DNA from: Streptomyces cupreus
GTDB taxonomy: Bacteria > Actinomycetota > Actinomycetes > Streptomycetales > Streptomycetaceae
Reading direction: 5' to 3'
NCBI RefSeq assembly: GCF_014257025.1
Contig: NZ_JACMSF010000001.1
Location: forward strand, 186,001-250,000
DNA: 64,000 nucleotides
In this document: piece by piece, positions 7,904 through 17,207 of the stretch
Numbering within the stretch: position 1 is the stretch's first letter
Layout: each line of letters starts with the position of its first letter
Made by a program: the position numbers and the translations under genes
Notes under the pieces: generated by a model
The model's database searches: none
Told to the model about the DNA's origin: nothing
The model's input: only the letters and a program-made list of their open reading frames with translations

Positions 7904-8827
7904 TCAGCGGGCCGGCGTGCCCTGCGGCTGCTGGGGGGCGATGCCCAGCGCCGTCGTGTACTTGGCCAGGGCCAGCTTGCCGATGGCCGGATAGGCGCCG
8001 AGCGGCTCGGCGGCGGAGCAGCCCGCCTCGTTGGCCGCGTCCTCGATCAGCGCCGAGTCGATCTCCGGCCCTATCAGGTACGGCGCGAGCGCGAGCTGCT
8101 GCGAGCCGGAGCCGCGCAGCTGCTCGGCGACGGAGGCGATCGAGCCCTCCTGGTCCAGGGCCGCCGCCATCACCGGCACCGCGAGGCGCGCGGCGAGCAG
8201 CATGCCGGTGATCCCGGCCGCCTGCACCGCCTCCTCGCCCCCCACGGACGCCAGGATGATGCCGTCAGCGGCGGTCGCCACGGTGAACAGACGGGCGCGG
8301 TCGGCGCGGGCCAGACCGGCCTCCGACAGACGCACGTGCAGCGCCTCGGCGAGCAGCGGGTGCGGGCCGAGCGCGTCGGTCAGATCGGCGGCGACCCGGC
8401 TGTCCATCACGGCCTGGCGGACCTGGCGCAGCAGCGCACTGTCCGGACCGGCCAGCAGCGGAACCACGACGGCCACCGGACCCTCGGGCGCCTTGGCCTC
8501 CACGCCCGCGGCGACCGCCTGCTCGTAACGGGCGGTGCGCTCCTGGGTGGTGTGCGCGAGCACGGTCTGGAGCGTGGCGAACTCCGCGTCGTCCCCGTCG
8601 AGATACCCGATCCGGGCGTCAAGGCCGGGCAGCTCGGAGCGGGCGATGCTCACGACCTCCTCGGCAAGACTGCGCGTGGCGGCGCCCGGCGTGCCCGGCA
8701 CCGCGAGAACGAGCGCGGGCGCGCCTTCGGGAGCCGCCAGGGGCTCGGGTCGGCGGTGCCGCCCGGGCTGACGAGGTCGCGGCATTCGTACTGGCAGGCC
8801 GGACGCGGGCCCAGTGGGGGAGCTCAT
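7904..8827 (-). CDS. CbiX/SirB-like (sirohydrochlorin chelatase fold) protein lacking the catalytic histidines
   Basis: About 307 residues with two CbiX-like halves: LVLAVPGTPGAATRSLAEEV, ARIGYLDGDD, VAVVVPLLAGPDSALL, DALGPHPLLAEALHVRL, and a C-terminal copy ending in AYPAIGKLALAKY. In active chelatases the first strand ends in HGS (catalytic His) and a second His sits in the LLxxGxH segment. Here they read VPG and AGPD, so both metal-binding histidines appear to be gone. The fold call is good; chelatase activity is doubtful. The start is uncertain: ATG 8827 has no ribosome site and ATG 8785 is an alternative. It is convergent with the lactonase. Confidence 0.75.
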   Translation of the reverse strand: MSSPTGPASGLPVRMPRPRQPGRHRRPEPLAAPEGAPALVLAVPGTPGAATRSLAEEVVSIARSELPGLDARIGYLDGDDAEFATLQTVLAHTTQERTARYEQAVAAGVEAKAPEGPVAVVVPLLAGPDSALLRQVRQAVMDSRVAADLTDALGPHPLLAEALHVRLSEAGLARADRARLFTVATAADGIILASVGGEEAVQAAGITGMLLAARLAVPVMAAALDQEGSIASVAEQLRGSGSQQLALAPYLIGPEIDSALIEDAANEAGCSAAEPLGAYPAIGKLALAKYTTALGIAPQQPQGTPAR

Positions 8828-8889
8828 GGCGACGCATGTTACTGGCTTCCTGGGCTCCCCTGTTCGGGGAGGGTGCAGGTGAGCGGTTT

Positions 8890-8936
8890 CCGTCCGGTTT
8901 TGTCTGATGAGTTACGCGCGTTGCGGAACCGGACGG
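8890..8936. terminator. Hairpin downstream of the BNR/ung/kinase operon
   Basis: Arms CCGTCCGGTT and AACCGGACGG (10 bp, perfect) with a 27-base loop lie just after the stop of the GlcNAc-kinase-like gene on the minus strand. A second small hairpin (CTCCCC/GGGGAG) follows at 8855-8871. A termination or 3'-end protection role is inferred. Confidence 0.45.
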
Positions 8937-8945
8937 CGTAGGCGA

Positions 8946-9923
8946 TCAGTCCGCCTTGTCGGTGACCACGTAGAGCATCGCCCCATCCCTCGGCAGAGTG
9001 AGCGTCCCCGACGCCAGCTCCGTCGCGATCCGGAAAGCCCCGTGCAGCGGGCTCCCTTCGGCCGCCACCCGCCGGGCGTGCGGCAGGCGCCGCGACAACT
9101 CCGCTTCCAGGGGTACGAGAAGGGGGTCCCCCATCTTGAACAGTCCGCCGGTGAGCGCGACTTGGGGCTCCCCCTCGGCCGGGCAGACGGCGGCCGCGGA
9201 CTCGGCCATGTGCCGGGCGGCGTCCCGCAGGATGCCCGCCGCCACCGGGTCGCCCGCGGCGCAGGCGGCCACCTCAGGTGCGAAGGAGGCGAGGACGGCG
9301 GGGCGGTCGGGCCGCGGGTACAGCTGTCCTGGCAGTCCGGGCAGCGGGCCGAACAGCTTCTCGGCGCGGGCCAGCAGGCCGCTCGAACCACCGGGGCGAC
9401 CGTCGTAGGCCCGCAGCGCCGCCTCCAGCCCCGCCCTGCCGATCCAGGCCCCGCCGCCGCAGTCGCCGAGCAGATGCCCCCAGCCGTCGGCCCGACGCCA
9501 GTGCGTCAGGTCGGTGCCGATGGCGATCAGGCCCGTACCGGCGGCGAGGACGGCACCGGGCCGGGGCCCCAGGGCGCCGGTGTAGGCGGTGACGGCATCG
9601 GCGACCAGCGCGACCCTGCGGATCCCGAACTCCCGCGCCAGCGCGGCCGGCAGCTCCGCGCGCAGTGCGTCCCCCAGGGTGGCGAGGCCCGCGGCCCCGA
9701 TCGCGGCGGCGCGCACCTGCGCGAGCCGGGCCTCGGCGGTCGACTCCCGCACCAGGGGCACCAGTTGTTCCATGAGGTGCCCGGCGTCGATCCCGCGCTC
9801 TCCGGTGCGCACCGGCTCGCGGGACTCCCGCTGGGCCAGTACGCCCCGTTCGACGGTGCCGACGACGACCCGCAGCCCGGAGCCCCCGGAGTCGACGGCG
9901 AGGAGTCCGCGGGCCTCGGTCAC
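8946..9923 (-). CDS. BadF/BadG-type ATPase, N-acetylglucosamine kinase-like
   Basis: 325 residues of the ASKHA sugar-kinase fold. The N-terminal phosphate loop is [16 protein letters not shown], followed by [15 protein letters not shown], a second phosphate motif [12 protein letters not shown], then [16 protein letters not shown] and the C-terminal adenosine motif [14 protein letters not shown]. Eukaryote-type GlcNAc kinases and bacterial relatives phosphorylate amino sugars recovered from cell wall or chitin. The GTG start overlaps the stop of ung (GTGA), so it is translationally coupled and last in a minus-strand operon. The substrate is inferred from family only. Confidence 0.85.
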   Translation of the reverse strand: MTEARGLLAVDSGGSGLRVVVGTVERGVLAQRESREPVRTGERGIDAGHLMEQLVPLVRESTAEARLAQVRAAAIGAAGLATLGDALRAELPAALAREFGIRRVALVADAVTAYTGALGPRPGAVLAAGTGLIAIGTDLTHWRRADGWGHLLGDCGGGAWIGRAGLEAALRAYDGRPGGSSGLLARAEKLFGPLPGLPGQLYPRPDRPAVLASFAPEVAACAAGDPVAAGILRDAARHMAESAAAVCPAEGEPQVALTGGLFKMGDPLLVPLEAELSRRLPHARRVAAEGSPLHGAFRIATELASGTLTLPRDGAMLYVVTDKAD

Positions 9924-10606
9924 GGCAGGCGCCAGTCCACCGGCTGACCCCCCTGCCTGATCAGCAGGTCGTTGGCCCGGCTGAACGGCCGCGAGCCGAA
10001 GAAGCCGCGGTCGGCCGACATGGGGGAGGGGTGGGCGGACTCCACCGACGGCAGGGAGCCGAGCAGCGGGCGCAGATTGCGGGCGTCACGGCCCCACAGG
10101 ATGGACACCAGCGGCTTGCCGCGCGCGGCAAGTGCCCGTATCGCCTGCTCGGTGACCTCCTCCCACCCCTTGCCGCGATGCGCGGCCGGCTTGCGCGGGG
10201 CCGTGGTCAGCGCCCTGTTGAGCAGCAGCACGCCCTGTTGCGTCCATGGCGTCAGATCGCCGTTGGACGGCTGCGGCAGCCCGAGGTCGGTGTGGAGCTC
10301 GCGGTAGATGTTGATGAGGCTGCCGGGCAGCGGTCGCACCTCGGGTGCGACCGAGAACGACAGTCCCACCGCGTGTCCCGGGGTCGGATACGGGTCCTGT
10401 CCGACGATCAGGACCCGCACTTCGTCGAAGGGCTGCTGGAAGGCCCGCAGCACATTCGGTCCGGCGGGCAGATAGGTGCGTCCCGCGGCGATCTCCGCGC
10501 GCAGGAAGTCGCCCATCTCGGCGATCCGTCCGGCGACGGGTTCCAGGGCCTTCGCCCAGCCCGGTTCGACGATCTCATGCAAGGGTCGTGGTGCCACGGG
10601 CGTCAC
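9920..10606 (-). CDS. ung: Uracil-DNA glycosylase, family 1
   Basis: 228 residues, the standard UNG length. The water-activating loop [17 protein letters not shown] carries catalytic Asp71. The minor-groove loop has His192 in [18 protein letters not shown], and the uracil-binding Asn lies in LLLNRALTT. It removes uracil from DNA to start base-excision repair. GTG 10606 gives the usual N-terminus ([12 protein letters not shown]); GTG 10597 is an alternative. It lies 64 bases after the BNR-repeat gene and overlaps the kinase gene, so the three are probably cotranscribed, although no functional link is obvious. Confidence 0.95.
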   Translation of the reverse strand: MTPVAPRPLHEIVEPGWAKALEPVAGRIAEMGDFLRAEIAAGRTYLPAGPNVLRAFQQPFDEVRVLIVGQDPYPTPGHAVGLSFSVAPEVRPLPGSLINIYRELHTDLGLPQPSNGDLTPWTQQGVLLLNRALTTAPRKPAAHRGKGWEEVTEQAIRALAARGKPLVSILWGRDARNLRPLLGSLPSVESAHPSPMSADRGFFGSRPFSRANDLLIRQGGQPVDWRLP

Positions 10607-10670
10607 CCTACTGCCGTACACACAGCGGCGATCAACCGGTGGCCAAGGCCCGGACGTAACCCGGTGCGGC

Positions 10671-11756
10671 TCATCCGACCACCGCCGCGCGCACGCACAG
10701 CACGTCCGGCAGATGCGAGGCCAACTGCCGCCAGCTGTCGCCGTCGTCGGAGGAGGCGTACACCTCGCCGTTGCGGTTGCCGAAGTACACGCCGGCCGGG
10801 TCCGCGTCGTCGGTGCACAGGGCGTCGCGCAGCACCGTGCCGAAGTGGTCCTCCTGCGGCAGCCCCGCCGACAGCGCCTCCCAGGTCTTGCCCGCGTCCG
10901 CCGTACGGAAGACCCGGCACCTGCGTCCCGCGGGCACCCGGTCGGCGTCGGCGTTGATCGGGAACACGTACGCCGTGTCACCGCGGTGCGGATGGGCGGC
11001 CGCGGCGAAGCCGAAGGTGGACGGCAGCCCCTCGCCGATGTCCGTCCAGGTCGCGCCGGCGTCGTCGCTGCGGTACACCCCCCAGTGGTTCTGCAGATAC
11101 AGCCGGTCCAAGTTCGCCGCGTCGCGCGTCACCTTGTGCACGCACTGGCCGAACTCCGGGTTGGGATCGGGCAGGAACACCGCGGAGACACCGGAGTTGG
11201 AGGGCACCCAGCTCGCGCCGCCGTCCGAGGTGCGGAACACGCCCGCGGTCGACACCGCCACCGTCACCGACCGCGGGTCACGCTTGTCGGTCAGCACCGT
11301 GTGCAGCCCCTCTCCGCCGCCGCCCGGCACCCACTGGGAGCGGGTGGGGTGCTCCCACAGCGGGCGGACCAGCTCGAAGCTCTCGCCGCGGTCCTCCGAG
11401 CGGTACAGCGCGGCCGGTTCCGTGCCCGCGTAGACCACGTCCGGCTCGGCCGCCGCCGGGTGCAGCTGCCACACCCGCTCCAGCGAAGCCCCCGTGTCCT
11501 TGGGGAACTTGACGGCCGGCTGGGGCGGTTCGGTCCAGGTGCGGCCCAGGTCGTCGGAGTGGAACACCGACGGGCCCCAGTGCGCGCTGTCCCCGCCGGC
11601 CAGCAGGCGCGGGCTCTCCCCGCGGGTGTCGATGGCGACCGAGTACACGGCCTGTGCGTTGAAGTAGGGGCTCTGGTCGAACTCCCAGGCGTCACCCCGC
11701 TTCCGCCCGATGAACAGGCCCTTGCGTGTGCCCACGGTGAGCAGTACCTCGGTCAT
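10671..11756 (-). CDS. BNR/sialidase-like beta-propeller protein
   Basis: 361 residues with at least five Asp-box (BNR) repeats of the form S-x-D-x-G-x-[51 protein letters not shown] and [10 protein letters not shown]. There is no signal peptide, so it is probably cytoplasmic. The family is widespread and is often called exo-alpha-sialidase, but it lacks the arginine triad needed for sialidase activity, so the enzyme name should not be trusted. ATG 11756 follows GGAAGG. First gene of the operon with ung and the sugar kinase. Confidence 0.85.
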   Translation of the reverse strand: MTEVLLTVGTRKGLFIGRKRGDAWEFDQSPYFNAQAVYSVAIDTRGESPRLLAGGDSAHWGPSVFHSDDLGRTWTEPPQPAVKFPKDTGASLERVWQLHPAAAEPDVVYAGTEPAALYRSEDRGESFELVRPLWEHPTRSQWVPGGGGEGLHTVLTDKRDPRSVTVAVSTAGVFRTSDGGASWVPSNSGVSAVFLPDPNPEFGQCVHKVTRDAANLDRLYLQNHWGVYRSDDAGATWTDIGEGLPSTFGFAAAAHPHRGDTAYVFPINADADRVPAGRRCRVFRTADAGKTWEALSAGLPQEDHFGTVLRDALCTDDADPAGVYFGNRNGEVYASSDDGDSWRQLASHLPDVLCVRAAVVG

Positions 11757-11780
11757 GCCGATCACCTTCCGCGACGTCTT

Positions 11781-11791
11781 TGTCTCAGACA
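11781..11791. promoter_or_regulatory. Small palindrome TGTCTCAGACA upstream of the BNR gene
   Basis: A perfect 5-bp-arm palindrome lies 25 bases upstream of the BNR gene start, in a 268-base gap otherwise without a gene. It may be an operator. The evidence is position and symmetry only. Confidence 0.3.
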
Positions 11792-12024
11792 GGGGCCAGT
11801 CTGCACCCCGCCACTGACAGCCACCTCTGGAAACGGCTTCGTCGCAGGTCAGGGCGGCGATGATAGCCCGCGGCCCGGGCGGGTGGGGCGGTTTCCCAAA
11901 GACGCGGGTGCGGGTTTCGGGCGCGTGCGACGGTCGGGGACCGGCAGATGTCGTGAGCATCGGGACGCCGTCCGTCGTATGGGAGGGCGGTCCGGTCGGT
12001 GTGCGCATGAGGAGGAACCCCGCG

Positions 12025-12588
12025 ATGGCGCTGCGAGGTCCGAGGGTGTGGCTGTGGCGCTGGCGGCGCAATCCGCTCAAGCGCACCGCCGACGCGGTGG
12101 AGTCCTGGGTGCTGCTCGGGGCCTGGGCGGTCACCGTCCTCGTGGGCGTGACCGTCGGGTTGGCGACGGCCGGTTCCGTCGAGCGGGGGTTGGCCCGGGA
12201 GCGCGCCGAGTGGCGTCCCGTGCAGGCCCGGCTGACCGATCAGGCGCCCGATGTCTCCAACGGCGAGCAGATGTGGGCGAAGGTGGGCTGGACGGCCCCG
12301 GACGGCACCCACCGCACGGGACAGGCCCGGGTCCGCCCGGGCAGCGAGGCGGGGGCCGCGGTCACCATCTGGACGGACCGCACGGGCCGCCTGGTCACCG
12401 AGCCCGCCACCCCCACCCAGGCCCGATTGCGCGCCGCCCTCTCCGGGGGACTGGTGGGGGCGAGCGCGGCGATCGTGCCATTCGTGGGCGGCCGGATGGT
12501 GCGCGGACGCCTGGAACGGCGGCGGATCGATCAGTGGGGTGCCGAGTGGGCCCGGTTCGGGCCGCTGTGGCGACGGACGACGGGGTGA
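12025..12588 (+). CDS. Rv1733c-like two-helix membrane protein
   Basis: 187 residues. Residues 1-25 are basic and Trp/Arg-rich (WLWRWRRNPLKR), followed by TM1 (WVLLGAWAVTVLVGVTVGLA). An extracytoplasmic domain comes next (WTAPDGTHRTGQARV, then VTIWTDRTGRLV), then TM2 (ALSGGLVGASAAIVPFVGG) and a basic tail. This layout is the Rv1733c family, common in Streptomyces and mycobacteria and of unknown role. ATG 12025 is set by GGAGGA at 12011-12016; an in-frame ATG at 12007 has no such site. It is convergent with the HEAT-repeat gene 8 bases downstream. Confidence 0.8.
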   Translation: MALRGPRVWLWRWRRNPLKRTADAVESWVLLGAWAVTVLVGVTVGLATAGSVERGLARERAEWRPVQARLTDQAPDVSNGEQMWAKVGWTAPDGTHRTGQARVRPGSEAGAAVTIWTDRTGRLVTEPATPTQARLRAALSGGLVGASAAIVPFVGGRMVRGRLERRRIDQWGAEWARFGPLWRRTTG

Positions 12589-12596
12589 GTGAGCCC

Positions 12597-14552
12597 CTAC
12601 AGGCGCACCAGCACCTCCCGGCACAGCCTCAGCAGTTCCTCGTCGTGCGGAATGTCATGGCTGCCGTAACCGTCGGAGTGGGCCGTGTGGCGCCGGGGCG
12701 CGGTGAGTTCCGACTCCACGAGATCCCGTAGCGGCGCGCCTGCCGGACCCATGGTGAGCAGACACACGGCGATCGAGCGGCGCAGGTGCGGCCTCTGCTC
12801 CCACGAGGAGCGCAGCACGGGATCAAGCGCTTCCGCCTCGCCGCCGATCTGCCACAGGGCGCAGGCCGCCGAAGCCCGTCGCTCCGCCCGCCCTGCGGAC
12901 TCGGTCGCCCGGCGCAGCTCCGGCAGCGCGGCACGGGCCGCCTGCCCCATCCGCCCCAACGCCTCCACGGCCACGCCCCACCGACGGGAGTCCGGGTGCG
13001 CCAACTCCCCGAGCAGGACGGGCAGTACGGCCGAGACGTCCCCCTCGATCGACCACAGGGCGGCCGCCGCGGGGACGGCGAACTCGGTGTCCAGCAGCCG
13101 CGACAGCGCCGGTATCGCCTCCCGCGCGGCGGATCCCCACGCGCCGAGCGCCGGGACCGCGTACTCGACGACCCCGCCCTCCAGCAGCCGCAGCGCCTCG
13201 GGCACCGCCTCCGAGTCCCCCAGCACCGTCAGCGCCCGCAGCAGCGGCGCCGCCCGTGTCGGCGTCTCGGGATCGTCGAGGGCGAGGGAGCCCAGACGGC
13301 GCCGCAGCGCCGGTGCCAGCGGTGCCGCGTCGGCGCCCAGCCAGGAGAGCTCATGGCCCAGGCCGTCCGGCACCACGGCCCCGGCCAGCACCTCGCCCAG
13401 TACCGGCACGGCCCGTGGATCCCCGCACCTGACCAGCGCCCTGAGCGGATCACCCAGCGTCGGCGAGCCGCGCTCCCACTGCCGCACCCACAGCTCGGGA
13501 CGGGCCGTCACCAGCGCGTGCAGATCGTCGGCGGCCGGAGCGGCGAGCCCGAAGAGCTGCTTCAGCGCGGACACCGCCGCATCCCGCAACCGGTCCTCCT
13601 GCGCGGACAGTTGCGCCCCGATCAGCGCGACCGGCTCGCTGAAGTCGGCCCGCCAGGTACGGAACAGTCCGCCGGACATCCACACCGCGTTGCACCGATC
13701 CGCCCAGTCCGGGCTGCTCAACTGCCCGACCAGCAGGGCGATCCGGTCGGCGGTCCGGCCGTCGAGCGCGTTGTGGAGGGTGCGCAGCAGTTGGGAGCCC
13801 TCCTCGTCGGACGGCCGCAGGCGGCGCAGACGTCCGACGAGCGTGTCGGTGAGCGGGCGGGCGCACATCGCCTCCCGGCGGGCCCGCCGTTCGGACCGCT
13901 CCCGCAGCAGTCGGACGGCGGTGGGAACCAGGTCGGCGGGTATCCGGTCGGGCGCGCACCCGGCGAGTTCGCCGAGCGCGGCCAGCCGCAGCTCCGGCCC
14001 GTACGGCAGCGCGGCCTGTGCTGCCAGGAGGTCCACCGCGGCGTCGGCGTGCGCGGGGTTCCTCCGGGCGAACAGTCCCAGGCTCTCGGTGAGGGCGAGC
14101 AGGACCGGGTCGTCCCGCTCCACCCTGATCCGCTCCCGTAACAGGTCCAGCACGCGCGCCGGTGGGTCCAGGAACCGCACGAGCGCGTCGGCAGCCGTCC
14201 GGCGCACCCCGGGATCCGGGTCGCCGGCGAGCCGGCCGAAGACCTCGGCGCCGGCCCGTACGGCCGACGGACCGTCGCCTTCCCCGCCGATGCTGACCAG
14301 CAGCTCCACGACGGCGCCCCGGTCCGGCAGATCCGGGCGCGCCGCCAGCGCGAACAGGAACGGAACGCAGGCGAGCGTCGAGTCGTACACGTCTCCCTGG
14401 TGGTGCACGGTGCCGTACAGACCGTCGAGCGCGATCTCACGCTCGGCGGGGTCCGTCGAGGCCAGGCCTCTCAGCAGTGCGGGCACGTCCTCGGCGCTGC
14501 CGTACGCATGTCGCATCGAGGCCCAGTCGACCTCGTCGATCCCCGTGAACAC
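12597..14552 (-). CDS. HEAT-repeat protein
   Basis: 651 residues of repeating helical pairs with HEAT patterns (DPDPGVRRTAADALVRFLDP, LRLAALGELAGC, WGVAVEALGRMGQAARAALPEL). This implies an alpha-solenoid scaffold for protein-protein contacts. GTG 14552 is chosen because GGGGAGGA lies just upstream and gives FTGIDEVDWASMRHAYGSAEDV, the usual beginning in Streptomyces homologues; an ATG at 14609 lacks a site. No catalytic domain or signal peptide is visible, so it is cytoplasmic. Binding partner unknown. Confidence 0.85.
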   Translation of the reverse strand: MFTGIDEVDWASMRHAYGSAEDVPALLRGLASTDPAEREIALDGLYGTVHHQGDVYDSTLACVPFLFALAARPDLPDRGAVVELLVSIGGEGDGPSAVRAGAEVFGRLAGDPDPGVRRTAADALVRFLDPPARVLDLLRERIRVERDDPVLLALTESLGLFARRNPAHADAAVDLLAAQAALPYGPELRLAALGELAGCAPDRIPADLVPTAVRLLRERSERRARREAMCARPLTDTLVGRLRRLRPSDEEGSQLLRTLHNALDGRTADRIALLVGQLSSPDWADRCNAVWMSGGLFRTWRADFSEPVALIGAQLSAQEDRLRDAAVSALKQLFGLAAPAADDLHALVTARPELWVRQWERGSPTLGDPLRALVRCGDPRAVPVLGEVLAGAVVPDGLGHELSWLGADAAPLAPALRRRLGSLALDDPETPTRAAPLLRALTVLGDSEAVPEALRLLEGGVVEYAVPALGAWGSAAREAIPALSRLLDTEFAVPAAAALWSIEGDVSAVLPVLLGELAHPDSRRWGVAVEALGRMGQAARAALPELRRATESAGRAERRASAACALWQIGGEAEALDPVLRSSWEQRPHLRRSIAVCLLTMGPAGAPLRDLVESELTAPRRHTAHSDGYGSHDIPHDEELLRLCREVLVRL

Positions 14553-14645
14553 GTAGTCCTCCCCAGGCAAGTGCCACCTGGTTCGGAGTGTGCACCACAG
14601 CACTGACAACGGGGCGGAATCGGGAGGTGACTGTGTGCGATCCGG

Positions 14646-16310
14646 TCAGTGCGGTGCGGGCAGGGCCCGGTCCAGGATGCCGCCCAGGTCCGCGCCGTCG
14701 GGCAGGGTGCCGAAAGCGTGGCCCCAGTCGCCGCCCAGGCGGGTCGCGCAGAACGCGTCGGCGACCGCGGCCGGGGCGTGCCGGACCAGCAGGGACGCCT
14801 GGAGCGCCACCGCCATCAGCTCCACCAGGCGCCGGGCGCCGGTCTGCGAGGCCTTGGGCAGCATGACCTTCAGCCGGGTCACGGCCGCGTCGAGACGGGC
14901 GTCCGCCCCCTGGGCCAGGGCGAGTTCATCGAACAGGGCCTCGGCCGCGCCCTGCTCCTTGCCGAGCGCCCGCAGCACGTCGAGGGCGTTGACATTGCCC
15001 GAGCCCTCCCAGATCGACAGCAGGGGAGCCTCGCGGTAGTGGCGCGGCATGCCCGACTCCTCGACGTAGCCGTTGCCGCCGAGGCATTCCAGGGCCTCCG
15101 CGGTGAAGGCAGGACCCCGCTTGGTGACCCAGTACTTGCCGACGGCGGTGGCGATCCGCCGGAACGCCGCCTCGGCGCCTGATCCGTCGTCTCCGCGCAC
15201 CGCCCGGTCGGCCGCTCCCGCCAGCCGCAGGGTGAGCGTCGTGGCGGCCTCGGACTCCAGCGCGAGGTCGGCCAGAACATTGCGCATCAGCGGCTGATCG
15301 AGCAGCCGCGCGCCGAACGCGCTGCGGTGCCGGGCGTGGTGCCCGGCCTCCACCAGCGTCTTGCGCATCAGTGCCGCCGACATCATCACGCAGTCCAGAC
15401 GTGTGCAGTTGACCATCTCGATGATGGTCTTCACGCCCCGGCCCTCGGGACCGACCAGCCAGGCGACGGTCCCGTCGAACTCCGGCTCGCAGGAGGCGTT
15501 GGAGCGGTTGCCCAGCTTCTCCTTCAGGCGCTGGATACGGAAGGTGTTGCGGGTGCCGTCGGGCAGGATCCGCGGCACCAGGAAGCAGGACAGACCGCCC
15601 GGCGCATGCGCCAGCACCAGGAAGACGTCGCACATGGGCGCCGAGGTGAACCACTTGTGGCCGCGCAGGGTGTACACGCCCGGTTCGGCGGTGGGCGCGG
15701 CCGTGGTGGTGTTGGTCCGGACATCGGAGCCGCCCTGCTTCTCGGTCATCCCCATGCCCGCGAGCAGACCCCGCTTCTCGCTCGGCACGCGCAGCCCCGG
15801 GTCGTACTCCCTGCTGGTCAGGAGGGGTTCGTAGATCTTGGCGAGGTCCGGCTGGGCGCGCAGCGTGGGGACGGCGGCGTACGTCATCGACGTGGGGCAG
15901 CCGTGTCCGGCGTCGGTGTGCCCCCACACCAGACCGCCCGCGGTACGGGCGACATGGGCGCCCTTCCGGTCGTCGGCCCAGGGCGCCGCGGCCAGACCCT
16001 CGGCGACCGCCACCCGCATCAGGTCGTGCCAGCTCGGGTGGAAGTCGACCTCATCGACGCGATGGCCGTACCGGTCGTGCGTGCGCAGCTCGGGCTCACG
16101 CCGGTTGGCCTGGTCGCTCCACTCCTGGGCCGCGACACCGCCGGCCTCGCGGCCGAGCCGCCGGATGTCGTCCTCGGCCCACCCGGCGCCCTCGCGCCGC
16201 AGTCCTTCGAAGAGGGCCGCGTCCTCGGAGGCGTCGTAAGGGGCCAGGGGAGGGGGTTGGTTGGTGACGTCGTGCGTGGCGTACGGCTCGTGCTCGGGTG
16301 TCAGGACCAT
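14646..16310 (-). CDS. AidB-like acyl-CoA dehydrogenase
   Basis: 554 residues, the AidB-type length (ordinary acyl-CoA dehydrogenases are about 390). Visible are MTEKQGGSDVRTNTT (FAD/substrate loop), LRGHKWFTSAPMCDVFLVLA, NASCEPEFDGTVAWLVG, and the catalytic-base region HYREAPLLSIWEGSGNVNALDVLRA. E. coli AidB is a flavoprotein induced by alkylation and binds DNA. Actinobacterial members may instead act on branched acyl-CoA. Divergent from a PaaX-type regulator with a shared 9-bp inverted repeat, which suggests control by an acyl-CoA ligand. Confidence 0.88.
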   Translation of the reverse strand: MVLTPEHEPYATHDVTNQPPPLAPYDASEDAALFEGLRREGAGWAEDDIRRLGREAGGVAAQEWSDQANRREPELRTHDRYGHRVDEVDFHPSWHDLMRVAVAEGLAAAPWADDRKGAHVARTAGGLVWGHTDAGHGCPTSMTYAAVPTLRAQPDLAKIYEPLLTSREYDPGLRVPSEKRGLLAGMGMTEKQGGSDVRTNTTTAAPTAEPGVYTLRGHKWFTSAPMCDVFLVLAHAPGGLSCFLVPRILPDGTRNTFRIQRLKEKLGNRSNASCEPEFDGTVAWLVGPEGRGVKTIIEMVNCTRLDCVMMSAALMRKTLVEAGHHARHRSAFGARLLDQPLMRNVLADLALESEAATTLTLRLAGAADRAVRGDDGSGAEAAFRRIATAVGKYWVTKRGPAFTAEALECLGGNGYVEESGMPRHYREAPLLSIWEGSGNVNALDVLRALGKEQGAAEALFDELALAQGADARLDAAVTRLKVMLPKASQTGARRLVELMAVALQASLLVRHAPAAVADAFCATRLGGDWGHAFGTLPDGADLGGILDRALPAPH

Positions 16311-16318
16311 GCGGTGAG

Positions 16319-16356
16319 TGTTGCACTTCGGCTACAGCCGCAGCAATAGTGCAACA
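16319..16356. promoter_or_regulatory. Spaced inverted repeat TGTTGCACT-N20-AGTGCAACA, candidate PaaX operator
   Basis: Perfect 9-bp arms (16319-16327 and 16348-16356) lie in the short gap between the divergent acyl-CoA dehydrogenase and the PaaX-type gene. The right arm covers a possible -35 (GTGCAA) placed 17 bp before TACAGT at 16372-16377. Known PaaX sites are also inverted repeats with a long spacer. A repressor bound here would block both promoters. Confidence 0.6.
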
Positions 16357-16385
16357 TGAAGATCGGCGCCGTACAGTACGTGCTC

Positions 16386-17144
16386 ATGCGGACGAACGAG
16401 ACGGCGGAGGCGGGAGAACTCGCCCTGCGCCCACTGTCCGCCCGCTCGGTCGTCCTGAGCCTGCTGCTCGGCAGTCATCCGCCCGAGTTGCCGGTGAAGG
16501 ATCTCGTGCGCGGCGTGGAGCCCTTCGGGGTGGGGGCTTCCACGGTGCGGGCCGCGCTCAGCCGGATGGTGGCCGCCGGGGATCTGCACCGCGCGGACAC
16601 CGTCTACCGGCTCAGCGACCGGCTGCTGGAGCGCCAGCGCCGCCAGGACGAGGCTGTGTGTCCCCGCACGCGCGCGTGGGGCGGTGACTGGGAGATGGTC
16701 GTGATCACCGCGACCGGCCGCGGCGCCGCCGAACGCGCCGAACTGCGCACCCGGCTGACCGCCCTGCGGCTGGCCGAACTCCGCGAGGGCGTCTGGCTGC
16801 GCCCCGCCAACCTGCCCCGCCCCCTGCCGGCCGACCTCGACCCGGTGAGCCGGCACTACACCGCACGACCGGCCGCCCCCGCGCGCGAGTTGGCGGAGAC
16901 TCTGTGGCCACTGGACGCCTGGGCCGCGTCAGCCCGGGCGCTGCTCGCGCACATCGCCGAGGCGGACCGCCCCGCCGACCGGTTCACGGCCTTCGCCGCC
17001 GTCGTACGCCATCTGCTGGCCGATCCGGTGCTGCCGCCCGAACTCCTGCCTGCCGACTGGCCGGGGGCGCCGCTGCGCGCCGCCTACACCGGCTACCAGC
17101 GCGAGGTGACCGAGCAGGTACGCGCGCGTGCCGGGCGGGAATGA
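16386..17144 (+). CDS. PaaX-family transcriptional regulator
   Basis: About 252 residues. N-terminal winged helix: ALRPLSARSVVLSLLLGSHPP, then STVRAALSRMVAAGDL and DTVYRLSDRLLERQRRQDE. The middle domain has WGGDWEMVVIT, the typical W-D-x-x-W PaaX motif, and the C-terminal domain has WPLDAW and RFTAFAAVVRHLLADPVLPPELLPADWPG. PaaX proteins bind phenylacetyl-CoA or related acyl-CoA. ATG 16386 is preferred over ATG 16356 because the earlier codon lies on the inverted repeat and TACAGT at 16372 could serve as a -10 for a leaderless mRNA. Probably regulates the divergent acyl-CoA dehydrogenase. Confidence 0.85.
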   Translation: MRTNETAEAGELALRPLSARSVVLSLLLGSHPPELPVKDLVRGVEPFGVGASTVRAALSRMVAAGDLHRADTVYRLSDRLLERQRRQDEAVCPRTRAWGGDWEMVVITATGRGAAERAELRTRLTALRLAELREGVWLRPANLPRPLPADLDPVSRHYTARPAAPARELAETLWPLDAWAASARALLAHIAEADRPADRFTAFAAVVRHLLADPVLPPELLPADWPGAPLRAAYTGYQREVTEQVRARAGRE

Positions 17145-17147
17145 CAC

Positions 17148-17192
17148 GGCGGCCGTGCGAAGCGCCGTGCGGGGACGCTTCGTACGGCCGCC
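17148..17192. terminator. 17-bp-stem terminator between paaX-like and pectate lyase genes
   Basis: Arms GGCGGCCGTGCGAAGCG and CGCTTCGTACGGCCGCC pair along 17 positions with one G-T wobble and an 11-base loop. Position between convergent genes indicates bidirectional termination. Confidence 0.8.
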
Positions 17193-17207
17193 TTCACCGC
17201 GGGGGGA

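Noticed and set aside
10671..11756. BNR-repeat protein as a true sialidase
   Set aside because: Asp boxes alone do not make a sialidase; there is no signal peptide and the arginine triad is not evident.
16356..16358. ATG 16356 as the start of the PaaX-type gene
   Set aside because: It lies on the right arm of the inverted repeat with no ribosome site; ATG 16386 fits the promoter and the family N-terminus better.
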